From CAZTAR01 sp043813895 (GTDB taxonomy: Bacteria; Planctomycetota; Phycisphaerae; UBA1845; UTPLA1): DNA of 17,795 nt. This document shows positions 1 through 6,995 of this stretch, piece by piece. The DNA lies in NCBI GenBank assembly GCA_043813895.1, contig JBDRKQ010000056.1, positions 1 to 17,795 of the forward strand, read 5' to 3'. The notes under the pieces were generated by a model that was not told the DNA's origin, ran no database searches, and worked only from the letters and a program-made list of their open reading frames with translations. Each line of letters begins with the position of its first letter. Position 1 is the stretch's first letter. The position numbers and the translations under genes were made by a program.

Positions 1-423
1 CAGTCATTCGAGTTTTCGGCGTCGCACAGGCTGCACGCGCGGGAACTCTCCGACGAGGAGAACCAGCGTGTGTTTGGCAAGTGCAACAACCCGAGCGGAC
101 ACGGACACAACTATCGCGTCGAGATTACGGTCGCCAGCGACATCACGGGCGAGACAGGCCGCGTCATACCGGTGCCGGTCTTCGAAGAAGTTGTCAAGCG
201 CGAAGTCCTGGATCGGTTCGACCACAAACACCTGAACACGGACGTGCCCGAGTTTGCGAATGTCAATCCCTCCGTCGAGAACATCGCCGCGACGATCTGG
301 CGGCTCCTGAGCGGCAGAGTCAGTCCGGCACGGCTGCGTCGCGTGCGGGTGTGGGAGACGGCGAAGACCTACGCGGAATACACCGGCGATCGAGAGGAGG
401 AATCATGCTGCAGTACAAGATAG
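1..423 (+). CDS. QueD/PTPS-family 6-pyruvoyl-tetrahydropterin synthase-like protein, 5' end missing
   Basis: The reading frame is open from base 1, so the gene starts upstream; 140 codons are visible. The family converts dihydroneopterin triphosphate to 6-carboxytetrahydropterin (QueD, queuosine/7-deazaguanine route) or to pyruvoyl-tetrahydropterin. The visible residues fit. The zinc ligands are H9 (in FSASHRLH) and H34 and H36 (in GHGHNY). The catalytic C28 is in GKCNNPSG. D74-H75 is in FDHKHLN, and E119 is in VWETAKTY. One oddity is that the usual segment after 'TG' (G-M-V-x-D-F) reads GRVIPVPVFEEV here, so the conserved Asp of that strand is missing. The last residues (EEESCCSTR) are read through the ribosome-binding site and start of the next gene, which overlaps by 19 bases. 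Family membership is secure; QueD versus another PTPS-like enzyme is not settled, and no other queuosine gene is visible. Confidence 0.9.
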   Translation, partial: QSFEFSASHRLHARELSDEENQRVFGKCNNPSGHGHNYRVEITVASDITGETGRVIPVPVFEEVVKREVLDRFDHKHLNTDVPEFANVNPSVENIAATIWRLLSGRVSPARLRRVRVWETAKTYAEYTGDREEESCCSTR

Positions 424-719
424 CGTTCGATGCGATGCCCTGGGATTCGCCGATGGCGGGCGTTCGCTGCAAGGTGTTTCGGCGAGACGGCAGACAACTC
501 CGCCTCGTGGAGTACACACCGGACATGGCGCCGCACTGGTGCCCGAAGGGACATGTGGGTTGCATCCTCGAAGGACGGTTCGAGATCAAGTTCGACGAAG
601 AGATCGTCATCTTCGAACAAGGCGATGGCGTGTTCATACCGTCTGGCAACGAGCACCGACACATGGGCCGAGCCCTGACGGATGTGGTGCGGGTCATATT
701 CGTGGAAGATGTCGGTTGA
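405..719 (+). CDS. Small single-domain cupin protein
   Basis: This is a 104-residue protein. A strong Shine-Dalgarno AGGAGG (395-400) sits four bases before the ATG at 405, inside the end of the QueD-like gene, so the two are probably translationally coupled. The sequence has both cupin motifs. Motif 1 is around PHWCPKGHVGCILEGRFEI (residues about 43-61), followed by a beta-strand run and motif 2, GDGVFIPSGNEHRH (about 75-88). His residues in both motifs could bind a metal. The small beta-barrel fold is clear but the substrate is not. Cupins of this size can be isomerases, dioxygenases or sensor-like binding proteins. Its place directly behind a pterin/deazapurine enzyme suggests a linked role, but that is inference only. 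Confidence 0.85.
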   Translation: MLQYKIAFDAMPWDSPMAGVRCKVFRRDGRQLRLVEYTPDMAPHWCPKGHVGCILEGRFEIKFDEEIVIFEQGDGVFIPSGNEHRHMGRALTDVVRVIFVEDVG

Positions 720-770
720 GGATTAGATGGCGTGGGCCGTGCTCGCGTCTGCCAGGGCGCGACCGCGCAC

Positions 771-796
771 GTAGCGTCGGCCCCCTGTGGCCGACG
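771..796 (+). repeat. Dispersed hairpin repeat, copy A (GTAG prefix, perfect 8-base arms)
   Basis: GTAG (771-774) is followed by the arm CGTCGGCC (775-782), the loop CCCTGT (783-788) and the arm GGCCGACG (789-796). The stem is perfect. It lies 51 bases after the cupin stop, in the 250-base gap before purQ. It has no trailing T-run, so it is not a classical intrinsic terminator. Four further copies occur in this window at 3881, 6210, 10736 and 10768. Confidence 0.75.
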
Positions 797-969
797 TGAA
801 GCTCAGAGCCGCGACCGTGAGGGAGTCGGTTCCCGTCCTTGTTCAAAGGGCCTTACCTGCGAGCGCTGACCGCTTGCTGACGCGCGCGGCTCTGACCGTT
901 GGCCACGGGAAATCGACGCCGCATCTTTGCCTCCTTCCGCGCCCGATCGCATTCCGTTAGGATCCCCGC

Positions 970-1737
970 ATGGCACGTGTTCGCGTTCTGGTTCTGAGAG
1001 CTGCCGGGATCAACTGCGATGAGGAGACTGCGCACGCGTGGGCGATGGCCGGCGCGGGGGCGGACCGTGTCCATGTGCGGCGACTCATCGAGACGCCTGC
1101 CTTGCTGGATGCGTATCAGGTGCTGACCGTGCCCGGCGGTTTCAGCTACGGCGACGACATCGCCAGCGGCAAGGTCCTTGCCTGTCAACTGGCCCATCAC
1201 CTCGGCGATGTCCTCGATGCGTTCGTGGATCGCGGCGGCCTGGTGCTGGGCATATGTAACGGTTTCCAGGTCCTGGTGCGTCTGGGTCTGCTGCCGGGCA
1301 GAGACTGCGACGTCGGCGTCACCTTGTCGCTGAACGACTCCGGCCACTACGAGGCTCGCTGGGTCCGCGTGGGCGTGTCCTCCTCACACTGCATCTTCCT
1401 CGAAGCGGGCGAGACACTCCACCTCCCGGTCGCCCATGCCGAAGGCAAGATCGTCGCCGAGGGAGACGAATCGGGGGTGGCAGTACTGGCAGAGCGGGGC
1501 CGGATCGCCCTGCGGTATCTCGCTAGGGACGGCGGACCGCCCAAGTATCCCGAAAACCCCAATGGCAGCATTGAAAACCTCGCAGCGTTGACCGATGCGA
1601 CCGGCCGAGTCCTCGGCCTCATGCCGCACCCTGAGAGGAACACGCTCCCCACCCATCCGCCGTGCGGGAACGGCGATTCTAATACTGCCGGGCACGGTTG
1701 CAGGCTCTTCCAGCGCGCGGTGAAACACCTCTCCTAG
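970..1737 (+). CDS. purQ: Phosphoribosylformylglycinamidine synthase, glutaminase subunit (PurQ)
   Basis: This is a class I glutamine amidotransferase subunit that supplies ammonia for conversion of FGAR to FGAM in purine synthesis. The protein has 255 residues, somewhat longer than the roughly 230 of the small bacterial form. The N-terminus RVLVLRAAGINCDEET and the VPGGFSYGDD motif (54-63) are typical of PurQ. The nucleophile is C96 in GICNGFQ, and the His/Glu pair is H220 and E222 in MPHPERN. The ATG at 970 is preceded by TTAGGATCC, a plausible ribosome-binding site. The gene stands alone: purL and purS are not visible nearby. A 9-base inverted repeat (1751-1799) begins 13 bases after its stop. 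Confidence 0.95.
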   Translation: MARVRVLVLRAAGINCDEETAHAWAMAGAGADRVHVRRLIETPALLDAYQVLTVPGGFSYGDDIASGKVLACQLAHHLGDVLDAFVDRGGLVLGICNGFQVLVRLGLLPGRDCDVGVTLSLNDSGHYEARWVRVGVSSSHCIFLEAGETLHLPVAHAEGKIVAEGDESGVAVLAERGRIALRYLARDGGPPKYPENPNGSIENLAALTDATGRVLGLMPHPERNTLPTHPPCGNGDSNTAGHGCRLFQRAVKHLS

Positions 1738-1750
1738 ATGATCGCTGGGT

Positions 1751-1799
1751 CGAGAATCCTCTCTCGGCCCTCAGGTCTGTGCCCAGAGGGGGATTCTCG
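1751..1799. repeat. Inverted repeat downstream of purQ
   Basis: The arms CGAGAATCC (1751-1759) and GGATTCTCG (1791-1799) are perfectly complementary, with partial pairing continuing inward (CTCTC against GAGGG). The element begins 13 bases after the purQ stop and could end purQ transcripts, but no T-run follows the stem. The arms resemble repeat DNA more than a designed terminator. Confidence 0.5.
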
Positions 1800-1810
1800 G
1801 CAGGGCGTGT

Positions 1811-1834
1811 ACCAGCCCGAAGCGCAAGCGAGGG
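1811..1834 (+). repeat. Short intergenic element recalled as common in planctomycetes
   Basis: The element begins ACCAGCCCGAAGCGC and ends AAGCGAGGG. I recall this string, and its frequent accidental translation as 'YQPEAQAR', as a high-copy intergenic repeat in planctomycete genomes. That recollection is not verified here, and only this one copy is in the window. Confidence 0.5.
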
Positions 1835-2158
1835 TAGAATCGTGGCGCCTGTCGCCGCAGCCGACATCGATGCGGGGCGCTGAGGTACTGCGTAATTGCG
1901 CGGGGCGGACTCGGCCCGCCAGCGATCTCACGGCGTGCAAGGCACGCTCTGCTTGCCGGTACTGGTGCGGCCGCCGTCTCAAACTCGACTCACCATGCTG
2001 GCAACGGTCGAGCAGAGGCGGATAACACGCCGATAATAGCCCTGTCGAAGTCTGGCGCGCGAGCAGCTTTCAGGATCGCCGGATTCAATGTTCCCCCACA
2101 GGAGGTTTGAAGGTAGGATCCCGCAGGAGTGATTTCTCACCAAGCAAGGATGCACGAC

Positions 2159-3853
2159 ATGTTCACGTCAGCACGGATGCCTTTGGTCTCTTTCCTGTTC
2201 ATCGTCATCGCCGCATCAGGCTGCAACAAGAGGCCGGCCCCTTTTGAAGTGGAAGACCGTACGCCCGTGGCTGACCGCGACGCCGAGTTCGACCCGCCGA
2301 ATCTCTACCCGGAGTGGGCCTACGACTCGGAGCACTACATGAGACCGGCGGAGGATCTCCAGCCCGAACCGCGCGTCAAGCGCGATGATCCGCTGCACTA
2401 CTTCACGAACGAGCGGGTCGTGATGATCCGACAGCCGTCCGGCTACACACCGGAGAACACGCCGCGCGTCGCGGTGTGGTGGACGGACAACAACGGCTTC
2501 CACTGGCAGAAGGCCGGCTACTTCGGTCGCCAACAGACACACTTCCCGTTTGAGGCGGAGGATGACGGTGATTACGGGGTTCGTTTCGTCGGCCCGGGCC
2601 AACCTTCGGCGGAGCAAGTGTCCGCGTATCCGGAGCGCGTGTACCACATCGACACGACGCCTCCCGAAGTGGAAGTCTGGATCGAGCCGGAACAGAGTTG
2701 GTACCACGTGGGGCAGACGATCACGATCGCGTGGCGCGCGGAGGACTACCATCTCACCGAGTACCCGGTTTGCATCGGGATGTTGATGGACTTCAGCGCT
2801 GAGAGACGAGAACTGGTCGAACTTCAACGCGATCTTGCAGACGAAGGCTCGATTACCTACGAGATCAGGTCGGACGCCCTCGACCACGAGGTTCGGTTCC
2901 GAGTCGACGCGCTCGACAGAGCCGGCAACTTGGGCATCGCCGTTTCACACGCGCTGCAAATCGTTGAGGAATCGCTCGTGGAGGACGGGGGCGAGGAAGG
3001 CGTCGCGGTGTTCCACCCCGAAGAAGCGATTGAGCCCGCATCAGGACAGCCCGAACTCGCAATATCCGAGGACCCTGCTATGGAGGCCGAACCGCAGGAG
3101 GCGGCTAGGCAGGATGTCCCGTTTGCCTCTCAGGCCGAGCGGATCAGTAATGCGGACGACTTGCTGAGTTGGAAGGGACCGTTCTTCGAGAGCGACCGAG
3201 CCGGGGATAATGAGGAGCGACCACAGATCGCGCAGGAGGACTGGCCCGAAGTCGACGCCGAGGTATTGCTCCACTTGCCGGCCGAGGCTCAAGCGCTGAC
3301 GGGAATCACGGACACGGTTGACTTCACCGAGGATGACGAGCTTTTCGGCCCGCCCAGACCGGAGCCGTTGCCGATCGCGGAGGAAGAAGCGAGCGACTCC
3401 ATCGAGGCCGAAGAGCCGTGGCCAGTCTCCGAGAATACCGCGGAGGCGAACGAACCGCTGACAGCAATCGACGCGACCGAAATGCACGGGTCGGCCACCT
3501 GCGAGGGAGAAGATACTGAGGGTGAGTCGCTCAATATCGGGCCGCTCGTCGTGGCGGACATCACACACGGCAACGGTCTGGTAGTGCCTTTGCCTGCTAC
3601 CATCCAGAGCGACCTTCTCCCAGGCACACGTGTCACGGCGCATCCGTGGCGGATGCTCGGCAGCCGCCACATGTCGCACTTGCAGATGGTTTGGTCACTG
3701 CCCCTGCCTCGCTTCAGCCTGGAGCTCTATCAGATGTTTGAGGGGCGGTTCCTGGCGGACCACCCGACGCTCAGGCCGGTTGCCGAACCGGGCGGTGTCG
3801 ATCGCACACTGGCCCGAATCACGCGAAGCTCGGACGAAGACGGCGGTTCCTAA
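2159..3853 (+). CDS. Lipoprotein with an Ig-like segment and a long acidic C-terminal region
   Basis: This is a 564-residue protein of unknown function. The N-terminus MFTSARMPLVSFLFIVIAASGC is a lipoprotein signal with lipobox ASGC, so the mature protein should be lipid-anchored at Cys22. The ATG at 2159 is preferred because AGGA lies eight bases upstream and gives a normal signal length; ATG 2150 and GTG 2129 are in-frame alternatives. After the signal comes an acidic, aromatic-rich segment (HWQKAGYFG, DGDYGVRFVGPG). An Ig-like stretch follows, running from IDTTPPEVEVWIEPE to RVDALDRAGNLGIAV, a pattern common in bacterial surface Ig-like folds. From about residue 280 to 465 it is low-complexity and rich in Glu, Asp, Ala and Pro. 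A less acidic C-terminal block of about 100 residues (VVADITHGNGLVVPLP onward) may be a separate small domain. It stands alone, convergent with rho. Confidence 0.85.
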   Translation: MFTSARMPLVSFLFIVIAASGCNKRPAPFEVEDRTPVADRDAEFDPPNLYPEWAYDSEHYMRPAEDLQPEPRVKRDDPLHYFTNERVVMIRQPSGYTPENTPRVAVWWTDNNGFHWQKAGYFGRQQTHFPFEAEDDGDYGVRFVGPGQPSAEQVSAYPERVYHIDTTPPEVEVWIEPEQSWYHVGQTITIAWRAEDYHLTEYPVCIGMLMDFSAERRELVELQRDLADEGSITYEIRSDALDHEVRFRVDALDRAGNLGIAVSHALQIVEESLVEDGGEEGVAVFHPEEAIEPASGQPELAISEDPAMEAEPQEAARQDVPFASQAERISNADDLLSWKGPFFESDRAGDNEERPQIAQEDWPEVDAEVLLHLPAEAQALTGITDTVDFTEDDELFGPPRPEPLPIAEEEASDSIEAEEPWPVSENTAEANEPLTAIDATEMHGSATCEGEDTEGESLNIGPLVVADITHGNGLVVPLPATIQSDLLPGTRVTAHPWRMLGSRHMSHLQMVWSLPLPRFSLELYQMFEGRFLADHPTLRPVAEPGGVDRTLARITRSSDEDGGS

Positions 3854-3880
3854 CGCCGATCCCGTACCGCTTTGCGGACG

Positions 3881-3906
3881 GTAGCGTCGCCTTTCTGCGG
3901 CAGACG
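3881..3906 (+). repeat. Dispersed hairpin repeat, copy E
   Basis: GTAG (3881-3884) is followed by CGTCGCC (3885-3891) and, after a short loop, GGCAGACG (3899-3906). The arms pair over seven bases with one bulged A. It lies 27 bases after the lipoprotein stop codon. Confidence 0.55.
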
Positions 3907-3914
3907 CCAATACG

Positions 3915-3937
3915 TGAGGCGTTTTCTGCACGCCTCA
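3915..3937. terminator. Perfect hairpin between convergent lipoprotein and rho genes
   Basis: The arms TGAGGCGT (3915-3922) and ACGCCTCA (3930-3937) pair perfectly around the loop TTTCTGC. The position between two convergent genes suits a bidirectional terminator, but neither strand has a T-run after the stem. It may instead be part of the adjacent repeat. Confidence 0.35.
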
Positions 3938-4053
3938 AGCTCACCGGCGCGCAAAACCCCTCCTACACGAGACGACCTCGCGCTTCCTTTCAGCCAGAGG
4001 GGGCGACGCTGCCCACGAGAGAACCCGAAGGAGAATCAGGGAAAGAAGAGGAA

Positions 4054-5202
4054 CTACTTTGCCAGGTTGTCCAGGAATGCCCTGTTCGTGGGCCACTTGG
4101 CCAGTTCCTCGAGCATCGTTTCCATCTGCTTGATGGGAGGGGCTGACAGCAACCGGCGGCGCACGCGGGCCAGCTTGTCACAATCCTCCGGCCCGAGCAA
4201 AAGCTCCTCCTTCCGCGTACCGGAGCCCGCCAGATTCATCGCAGGCCAGATGCGGCGGTCGGAGAGCTCGCGGGACAGAATCAACTCCATGTTCCCTGTT
4301 CCTTTGAACTCCTGAAAGATGAAGTCGTCCATCCGGCTGCCGGTCTCGATTAGAACTGATGCGATGATGGTCAGGCTGCCGCCGCCTTCGATGTTCCTTG
4401 CCGCGCCGAACATCTGCTTGGGCTGCTCCAGCGCGCGGATATCCAGCCCCCCGGTCATCGTCCGGCCGCTGGACCCGACGATGTGGTTGAAAGCCCGGCC
4501 CAGCCGCGTGAGGGAATCGAGGAGGATCAGCACGTCCTCTCCCATCTCCAGGTGGCGCTTCGCCTTCTCGATCATCAGCCTGGCGATCCGCGTGTGACTC
4601 TTCGCGTCTTTGTCGTTGCTTGAATACACCACCTCGGGCGAACCGTGCTGCCAACCGGAGCCGTCCTTGCAGACAATGCCACGCATCTCCGTTACTTCTT
4701 CCGGCCGTTCATCTATGAGTAACATCATGAGAAAGACCTCCGGATGATTGGCCCGGATGCCTTCGGCCATCTGTTGCAGAAGTATCGTCTTGCCGGTGCG
4801 AGGCGGCGCGACGATCAAGCCGCGCTGTCCCTTGCCGATGGGCGTGAGCAGGTCGACGATCCGTGTCGAGGGCGGGCCGCCGGGCGTCTCGAACGTGAAC
4901 CGCGCCTCAGGATGCACGACCGACAGGTCCCCGAAAGGCGTGAGGTCCACATAGGCCTCCGGCGTGAGATCGCCGATGGACTTGATCTCCTTGACAACGA
5001 CGCTGCCTCGCCCTTGCTTGCCGCGTTTGCCGACGGCCGTAATCGACTCGCCCCCGCGGAGCCGGAACTTCCGGACTAGCTCGAGCGGCACCTGCACATC
5101 CTGTGGTGAAACCGCGTAGTTCTTCGCCGGGTCCCGCAAGTAGCTGTGGCCTTTGTCGTGTCCTTCGAGCGTACCCGTTACGACGTTGTCGTTATCACCC
5201 AT
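4054..5202 (-). CDS. rho: Transcription termination factor Rho, short form
   Basis: Rho is a hexameric RNA helicase that ends transcription by loading on nascent RNA and moving by ATP hydrolysis. The core is highly conserved: Walker A APPRTGKT (132-139), DERPEEVTEM (164-173), Walker B DVLILLD (223-229), Q-loop GRTMTGG (246-252), R-loop EFKGTGN (298-304) and SGTRKEELLL (327-336). At 382 residues it is shorter than the E. coli protein (419) because it starts almost directly at the OB-fold and lacks the N-terminal helical subdomain. A stop lies eleven codons upstream in frame, so a longer start is excluded. The RNA-binding GFGFLR motif reads GHSYLR. About ten extra residues (KDGSGWQHGS) follow IVC before EVVYSSND. 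The upstream region is repeat-filled, with no clear promoter. Confidence 0.97.
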   Translation of the reverse strand: MGDNDNVVTGTLEGHDKGHSYLRDPAKNYAVSPQDVQVPLELVRKFRLRGGESITAVGKRGKQGRGSVVVKEIKSIGDLTPEAYVDLTPFGDLSVVHPEARFTFETPGGPPSTRIVDLLTPIGKGQRGLIVAPPRTGKTILLQQMAEGIRANHPEVFLMMLLIDERPEEVTEMRGIVCKDGSGWQHGSPEVVYSSNDKDAKSHTRIARLMIEKAKRHLEMGEDVLILLDSLTRLGRAFNHIVGSSGRTMTGGLDIRALEQPKQMFGAARNIEGGGSLTIIASVLIETGSRMDDFIFQEFKGTGNMELILSRELSDRRIWPAMNLAGSGTRKEELLLGPEDCDKLARVRRRLLSAPPIKQMETMLEELAKWPTNRAFLDNLAK

Positions 5203-5642
5203 TAGAATGAAGACCTCACCTTGCTTGTACTACTAATGCTGAGGTTCATCTCAGCTCGCGAGGAAAACTGTGGCACCAGCGTCTCGTCGGTGGAATTACA
5301 GGCTTTGGCGCCCGTGCCACAATTCGGTTGCGGCCGAAGGCCGCGCTGTGCCCCCATAGCAGACGGATCACCAAGCAGATTCCCTTTCGTTCGCTGTGTG
5401 CCCAAGTTCCCGGAAACGTCGAACCGCCACCGCGCATGACGACAGCGTCGCGCTCAACTCTCGGGACCGTACATGTGAATCTAGCGAGCGACCGTCCAGT
5501 CCTTTGGGTCGCGCCCCCTCATCAGACTCCTCGCACTTCGGAAGCCTACCAGATCGGCATCCAGCCTTCCAGCGTGGTAAAGACTGGAAATCGGCCAGCA
5601 ACGCGGTTGGAAGGGGCTCGCCGCTTGTTGCCACACGCGTGC
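5203..5642. other. Intergenic region between acylphosphatase and rho, with repeat
   Basis: There are about 440 bases without a credible gene. Long open frames here are Arg/Ser-rich shadows that also cross the acylphosphatase gene. The part nearest rho (5271-5344) is a copy of the longer dispersed repeat. The rest shows no recognisable structure. A 67-codon minus-strand frame ending in a TAATG overlap with the rho start is formed largely from the repeat. Confidence 0.55.
5271..5344 (+). repeat. Dispersed long palindromic repeat, copy 1
   Basis: The element contains TGGCACCAGCGTCTCG, then ACAGGCTTTGGCGCC and GTGCCACAAT (5298-5323). It then reads CGGTTGCGGCCG and closes with a perfect small hairpin: GCGGCC, loop GAA, GGCCGC at 5330-5344. 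The second half aligns with the copy at 6101-6180, and the ACAGGCTTTGGCGCC core matches the reverse strand of 9372-9410. Confidence 0.65.
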
Positions 5643-5912
5643 TCAGAAACGAACGTCGAAACGGTCGAACTCGCCCGTCGCGGCCGAATTCGCCTTTTGT
5701 GCCTCTTGGATGTTCGAGGACATCTCGGCCGAGACCGCGCCGACGAACCGGTCCACTTCGTCGCTTTCGCCCTCTGCGAGCATCTCCACGCGACCGTCGG
5801 GCAGGTTCCGGATATACCCTGTCACGTCGTAGTCGGCTGCGATGCGGCACGTCGTGTACCGAAAACCGACACCTTGCACTCGTCCGGCAAACAAGACGGT
5901 TCGACGTACCAT
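5643..5912 (-). CDS. acyP: Acylphosphatase
   Basis: Acylphosphatases hydrolyse the carboxyl-phosphate bond of acyl phosphates such as carbamoyl and acetyl phosphate. The protein is 89 residues from the ATG at 5912, close to the family's 90-100. The signature FAGRVQGVGFR contains the phosphate-binding loop and catalytic Arg, and VTGYIRNLPDGRVEM contains the catalytic Asn. The tail ends FDRFDVRF, as is usual. A GTG at 5945 would add eleven residues (MSRGKKRAWIH), but its AAGGA abuts the codon with no spacing, so I prefer the ATG. It is read toward rho but lies 440 bases away, so a shared transcript is uncertain. Confidence 0.92.
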   Translation of the reverse strand: MVRRTVLFAGRVQGVGFRYTTCRIAADYDVTGYIRNLPDGRVEMLAEGESDEVDRFVGAVSAEMSSNIQEAQKANSAATGEFDRFDVRF

Positions 5913-6100
5913 GTGAATCCAAGCACGTTTCTTCCCGCGCGACACTCCTTGCGGTGCCTGGAATCCTAAGGCGCTGGCACGCAGATGACAAGCGCTCGCA
6001 CCAGGCTGGCATTTGCCTCAGCCGGGCGGCGGTCTTATGAACGGGCTCCCTTGCCAACGTGGGTCCAAGCTTGTACCCTACAAGATCGGCATTCGGGAAT

Positions 6101-6180
6101 CATTGTGGCACTTGCTGCACAAGGCGGTGGCAACACAACACGGGCGCGACGCCTGTGCCACCGTTTGGTTGCGGCCAACG
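6101..6180 (+). repeat. Dispersed long palindromic repeat, copy 2
   Basis: The segment holds GGTGGCAACACAACACGGGC, then GCCTGTGCCACCG and TTTGGTTGCGGCCAACG. The last part aligns closely with CGGTTGCGGCCGAAG of the copy at 5271. TGGCAACACA is shared with the reverse strand of the copy at 9372. The two ends GTGGCA and TGCCAC can pair. Confidence 0.65.
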
Positions 6181-6209
6181 TGAACCGCCGATAGGCCTCC
6201 GCTCACGGA

Positions 6210-6231
6210 CGTCGGTCGCAGGGGGCCGACG
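6210..6231 (-). repeat. Dispersed hairpin repeat, copy D
   Basis: On the minus strand the arm CGTCGGCC, the loop CCCTGC and the arm GACCGACG repeat the 8-6-8 plan of the copy at 771-796, with one mismatched pair. The GTAG prefix is replaced by ATAA. Confidence 0.6.
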
Positions 6232-6283
6232 TTATCAACCGTTCGTTATCGCGCTGCGATGCGCGACGCAGGGAGACAAAACA

Positions 6284-6385
6284 ATGTACAAGAAACAGAA
6301 GCTCGCGAAACTCAAGAACAAGAAGCGGCGCCTGCGACTCAAGGCCAAGGCACACGCACAGAAAACCGCGGCCGCGTCCCGATAG
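6284..6385 (+). CDS. Very small lysine/arginine-rich protein (33 residues)
   Basis: The protein begins MYKKQKLAKLKNKKRRLR and ends AQKTAAASR. It has ten Lys, four Arg and no acidic residue. The ATG at 6284 follows GGGAG (6271-6275) at a spacing of eight bases, a good ribosome-binding site. Composition and size suggest an RNA- or ribosome-associated peptide, as in small basic ribosomal proteins, but it does not match bTHX, bL36 or the known planctomycete/chlamydia small basic protein family as I remember them. It is convergent with the Hsp20 gene, with only 18 bases between them. An open frame extends upstream through repeat DNA and is not believed to be coding. That the gene is expressed is inferred. 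Confidence 0.65.
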   Translation: MYKKQKLAKLKNKKRRLRLKAKAHAQKTAAASR

Positions 6386-6403
6386 CGATCGCTCGCAGCT
6401 GCA

Positions 6404-6862
6404 TCAATCCTCGGATTCCACCTTGACCGCGCGGCCTTGTTCTTCCGGCTTCTTGCGAATCACGAGGTCGAGAACGCCGCGTTTGTACGTTGCCGTGATC
6501 CCGTCGTCCTCTACCGGCCCAGGCAGTTCATATCGGCGGCAGAAGCTGCCAAATCGACATTCCTTGCGTAGATACCGCGGGTGCTCCTCGCCCTTCACGG
6601 GACCCGGCTTGACCCCCTGGATTGAAACACGGTTCTCCAGGATGGACACCTGCACGTCATCCGCCGAAAGGCCCGGCAATTCGACACGAAGGTGGTAGCT
6701 TCCGCCCTCGTCTATCACGTCGACGGACGGCGCCCAATCCTGGCCGTCCAGCGGCGCGGTCTTCAGGCCGACGTGCCAGACCCGATCCACCAGCCTGTCG
6801 AACTCGTCGCGAAAGTCCTGCAAAGACAACGGTATGTTCCTCGAGAAAGGGATCTCAGGCAT
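6404..6862 (-). CDS. Small heat shock protein, Hsp20/alpha-crystallin family
   Basis: This is an ATP-independent holdase chaperone that binds unfolding proteins and forms large oligomers. The protein has 152 residues: a variable N-terminal arm (about 1-45), an alpha-crystallin domain from WAPSVDVIDEGGSYHLRVEL (about 43-62) to RRYELPGPVEDDGITATYKR and GVLDLVI, and a C-terminal V-K-V that can serve as the I/V-x-I/V anchoring motif. The start is set by GGGAGG (6870-6875), seven bases before the ATG at 6862. An ATG six codons upstream (6880) overlaps that site and is less likely. A perfect TATAAT lies about 70 bases upstream. No CIRCE-type inverted repeat was seen. Confidence 0.95.
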   Translation of the reverse strand: MPEIPFSRNIPLSLQDFRDEFDRLVDRVWHVGLKTAPLDGQDWAPSVDVIDEGGSYHLRVELPGLSADDVQVSILENRVSIQGVKPGPVKGEEHPRYLRKECRFGSFCRRYELPGPVEDDGITATYKRGVLDLVIRKKPEEQGRAVKVESED

Positions 6863-6869
6863 AATCAGG

Positions 6870-6875
6870 CCTCCC
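6870..6875 (-). promoter_or_regulatory. Ribosome-binding site that sets the hsp20 start
   Basis: GGGAGG on the minus strand lies seven bases before ATG 6862 and overlaps the codons that would follow the alternative ATG at 6880. Confidence 0.7.
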
Positions 6876-6932
6876 TTCATGGCATTGCTGTCGCGGCGTC
6901 GTCAAGAGCCGCAACCCAACGGAGCCTATTGA

Positions 6933-6938
6933 ATTATA
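6933..6938 (-). promoter_or_regulatory. Candidate -10 box of the hsp20 gene
   Basis: A perfect TATAAT on the minus strand sits in GC-rich DNA, 70 bases before the hsp20 start. With a 17-base spacer the -35 position reads CCGACT (6956-6961), a poor match to TTGACA. The promoter may therefore be weak or activator-dependent, or use another sigma factor. Confidence 0.45.
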
Positions 6939-6995
6939 CCGCGCTGGCGGACGGAAGTCGGCCGAACCCGTGGAGATGCTGCCCCAAGGGTCCGA

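Larger units (their letters stand above)
1738..2158. other. Repeat-rich intergenic region between purQ and the lipoprotein gene
   Basis: This stretch of about 420 bases has no convincing gene. Short open frames on both strands are Arg/Ser-rich and run through the repeats. It holds an inverted repeat at 1751-1799, a repeat element at 1811-1834, and a small perfect hairpin (GCGTGC, loop AAG, GCACGC) at 1933-1947. I see no clear promoter for the downstream gene. Confidence 0.6.
5913..6283. other. Intergenic region with two repeat families
   Basis: There are about 370 bases between the acylphosphatase start and the small basic gene. It contains a near-palindrome at 6061-6078 (GGGTCCAAGCTTGTACCC, one mismatched pair flanking a HindIII-like centre), the long dispersed repeat at 6101-6180 and the short hairpin repeat at 6210-6231. 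No additional gene is supported. Confidence 0.6.

Noticed and set aside
5202..5405. 67-codon minus-strand frame ending in a TAATG overlap with the rho start
   Set aside because: Most of its codons are repeat DNA (the CGTGAKAC string recurs in another repeat copy), no family resemblance and no ribosome-binding site were seen.
5368..6057. Long minus-strand frame over the acylphosphatase region
   Set aside because: Arg-rich out-of-frame translation of the acylphosphatase gene and flanking DNA; the acylphosphatase motifs identify the true frame.
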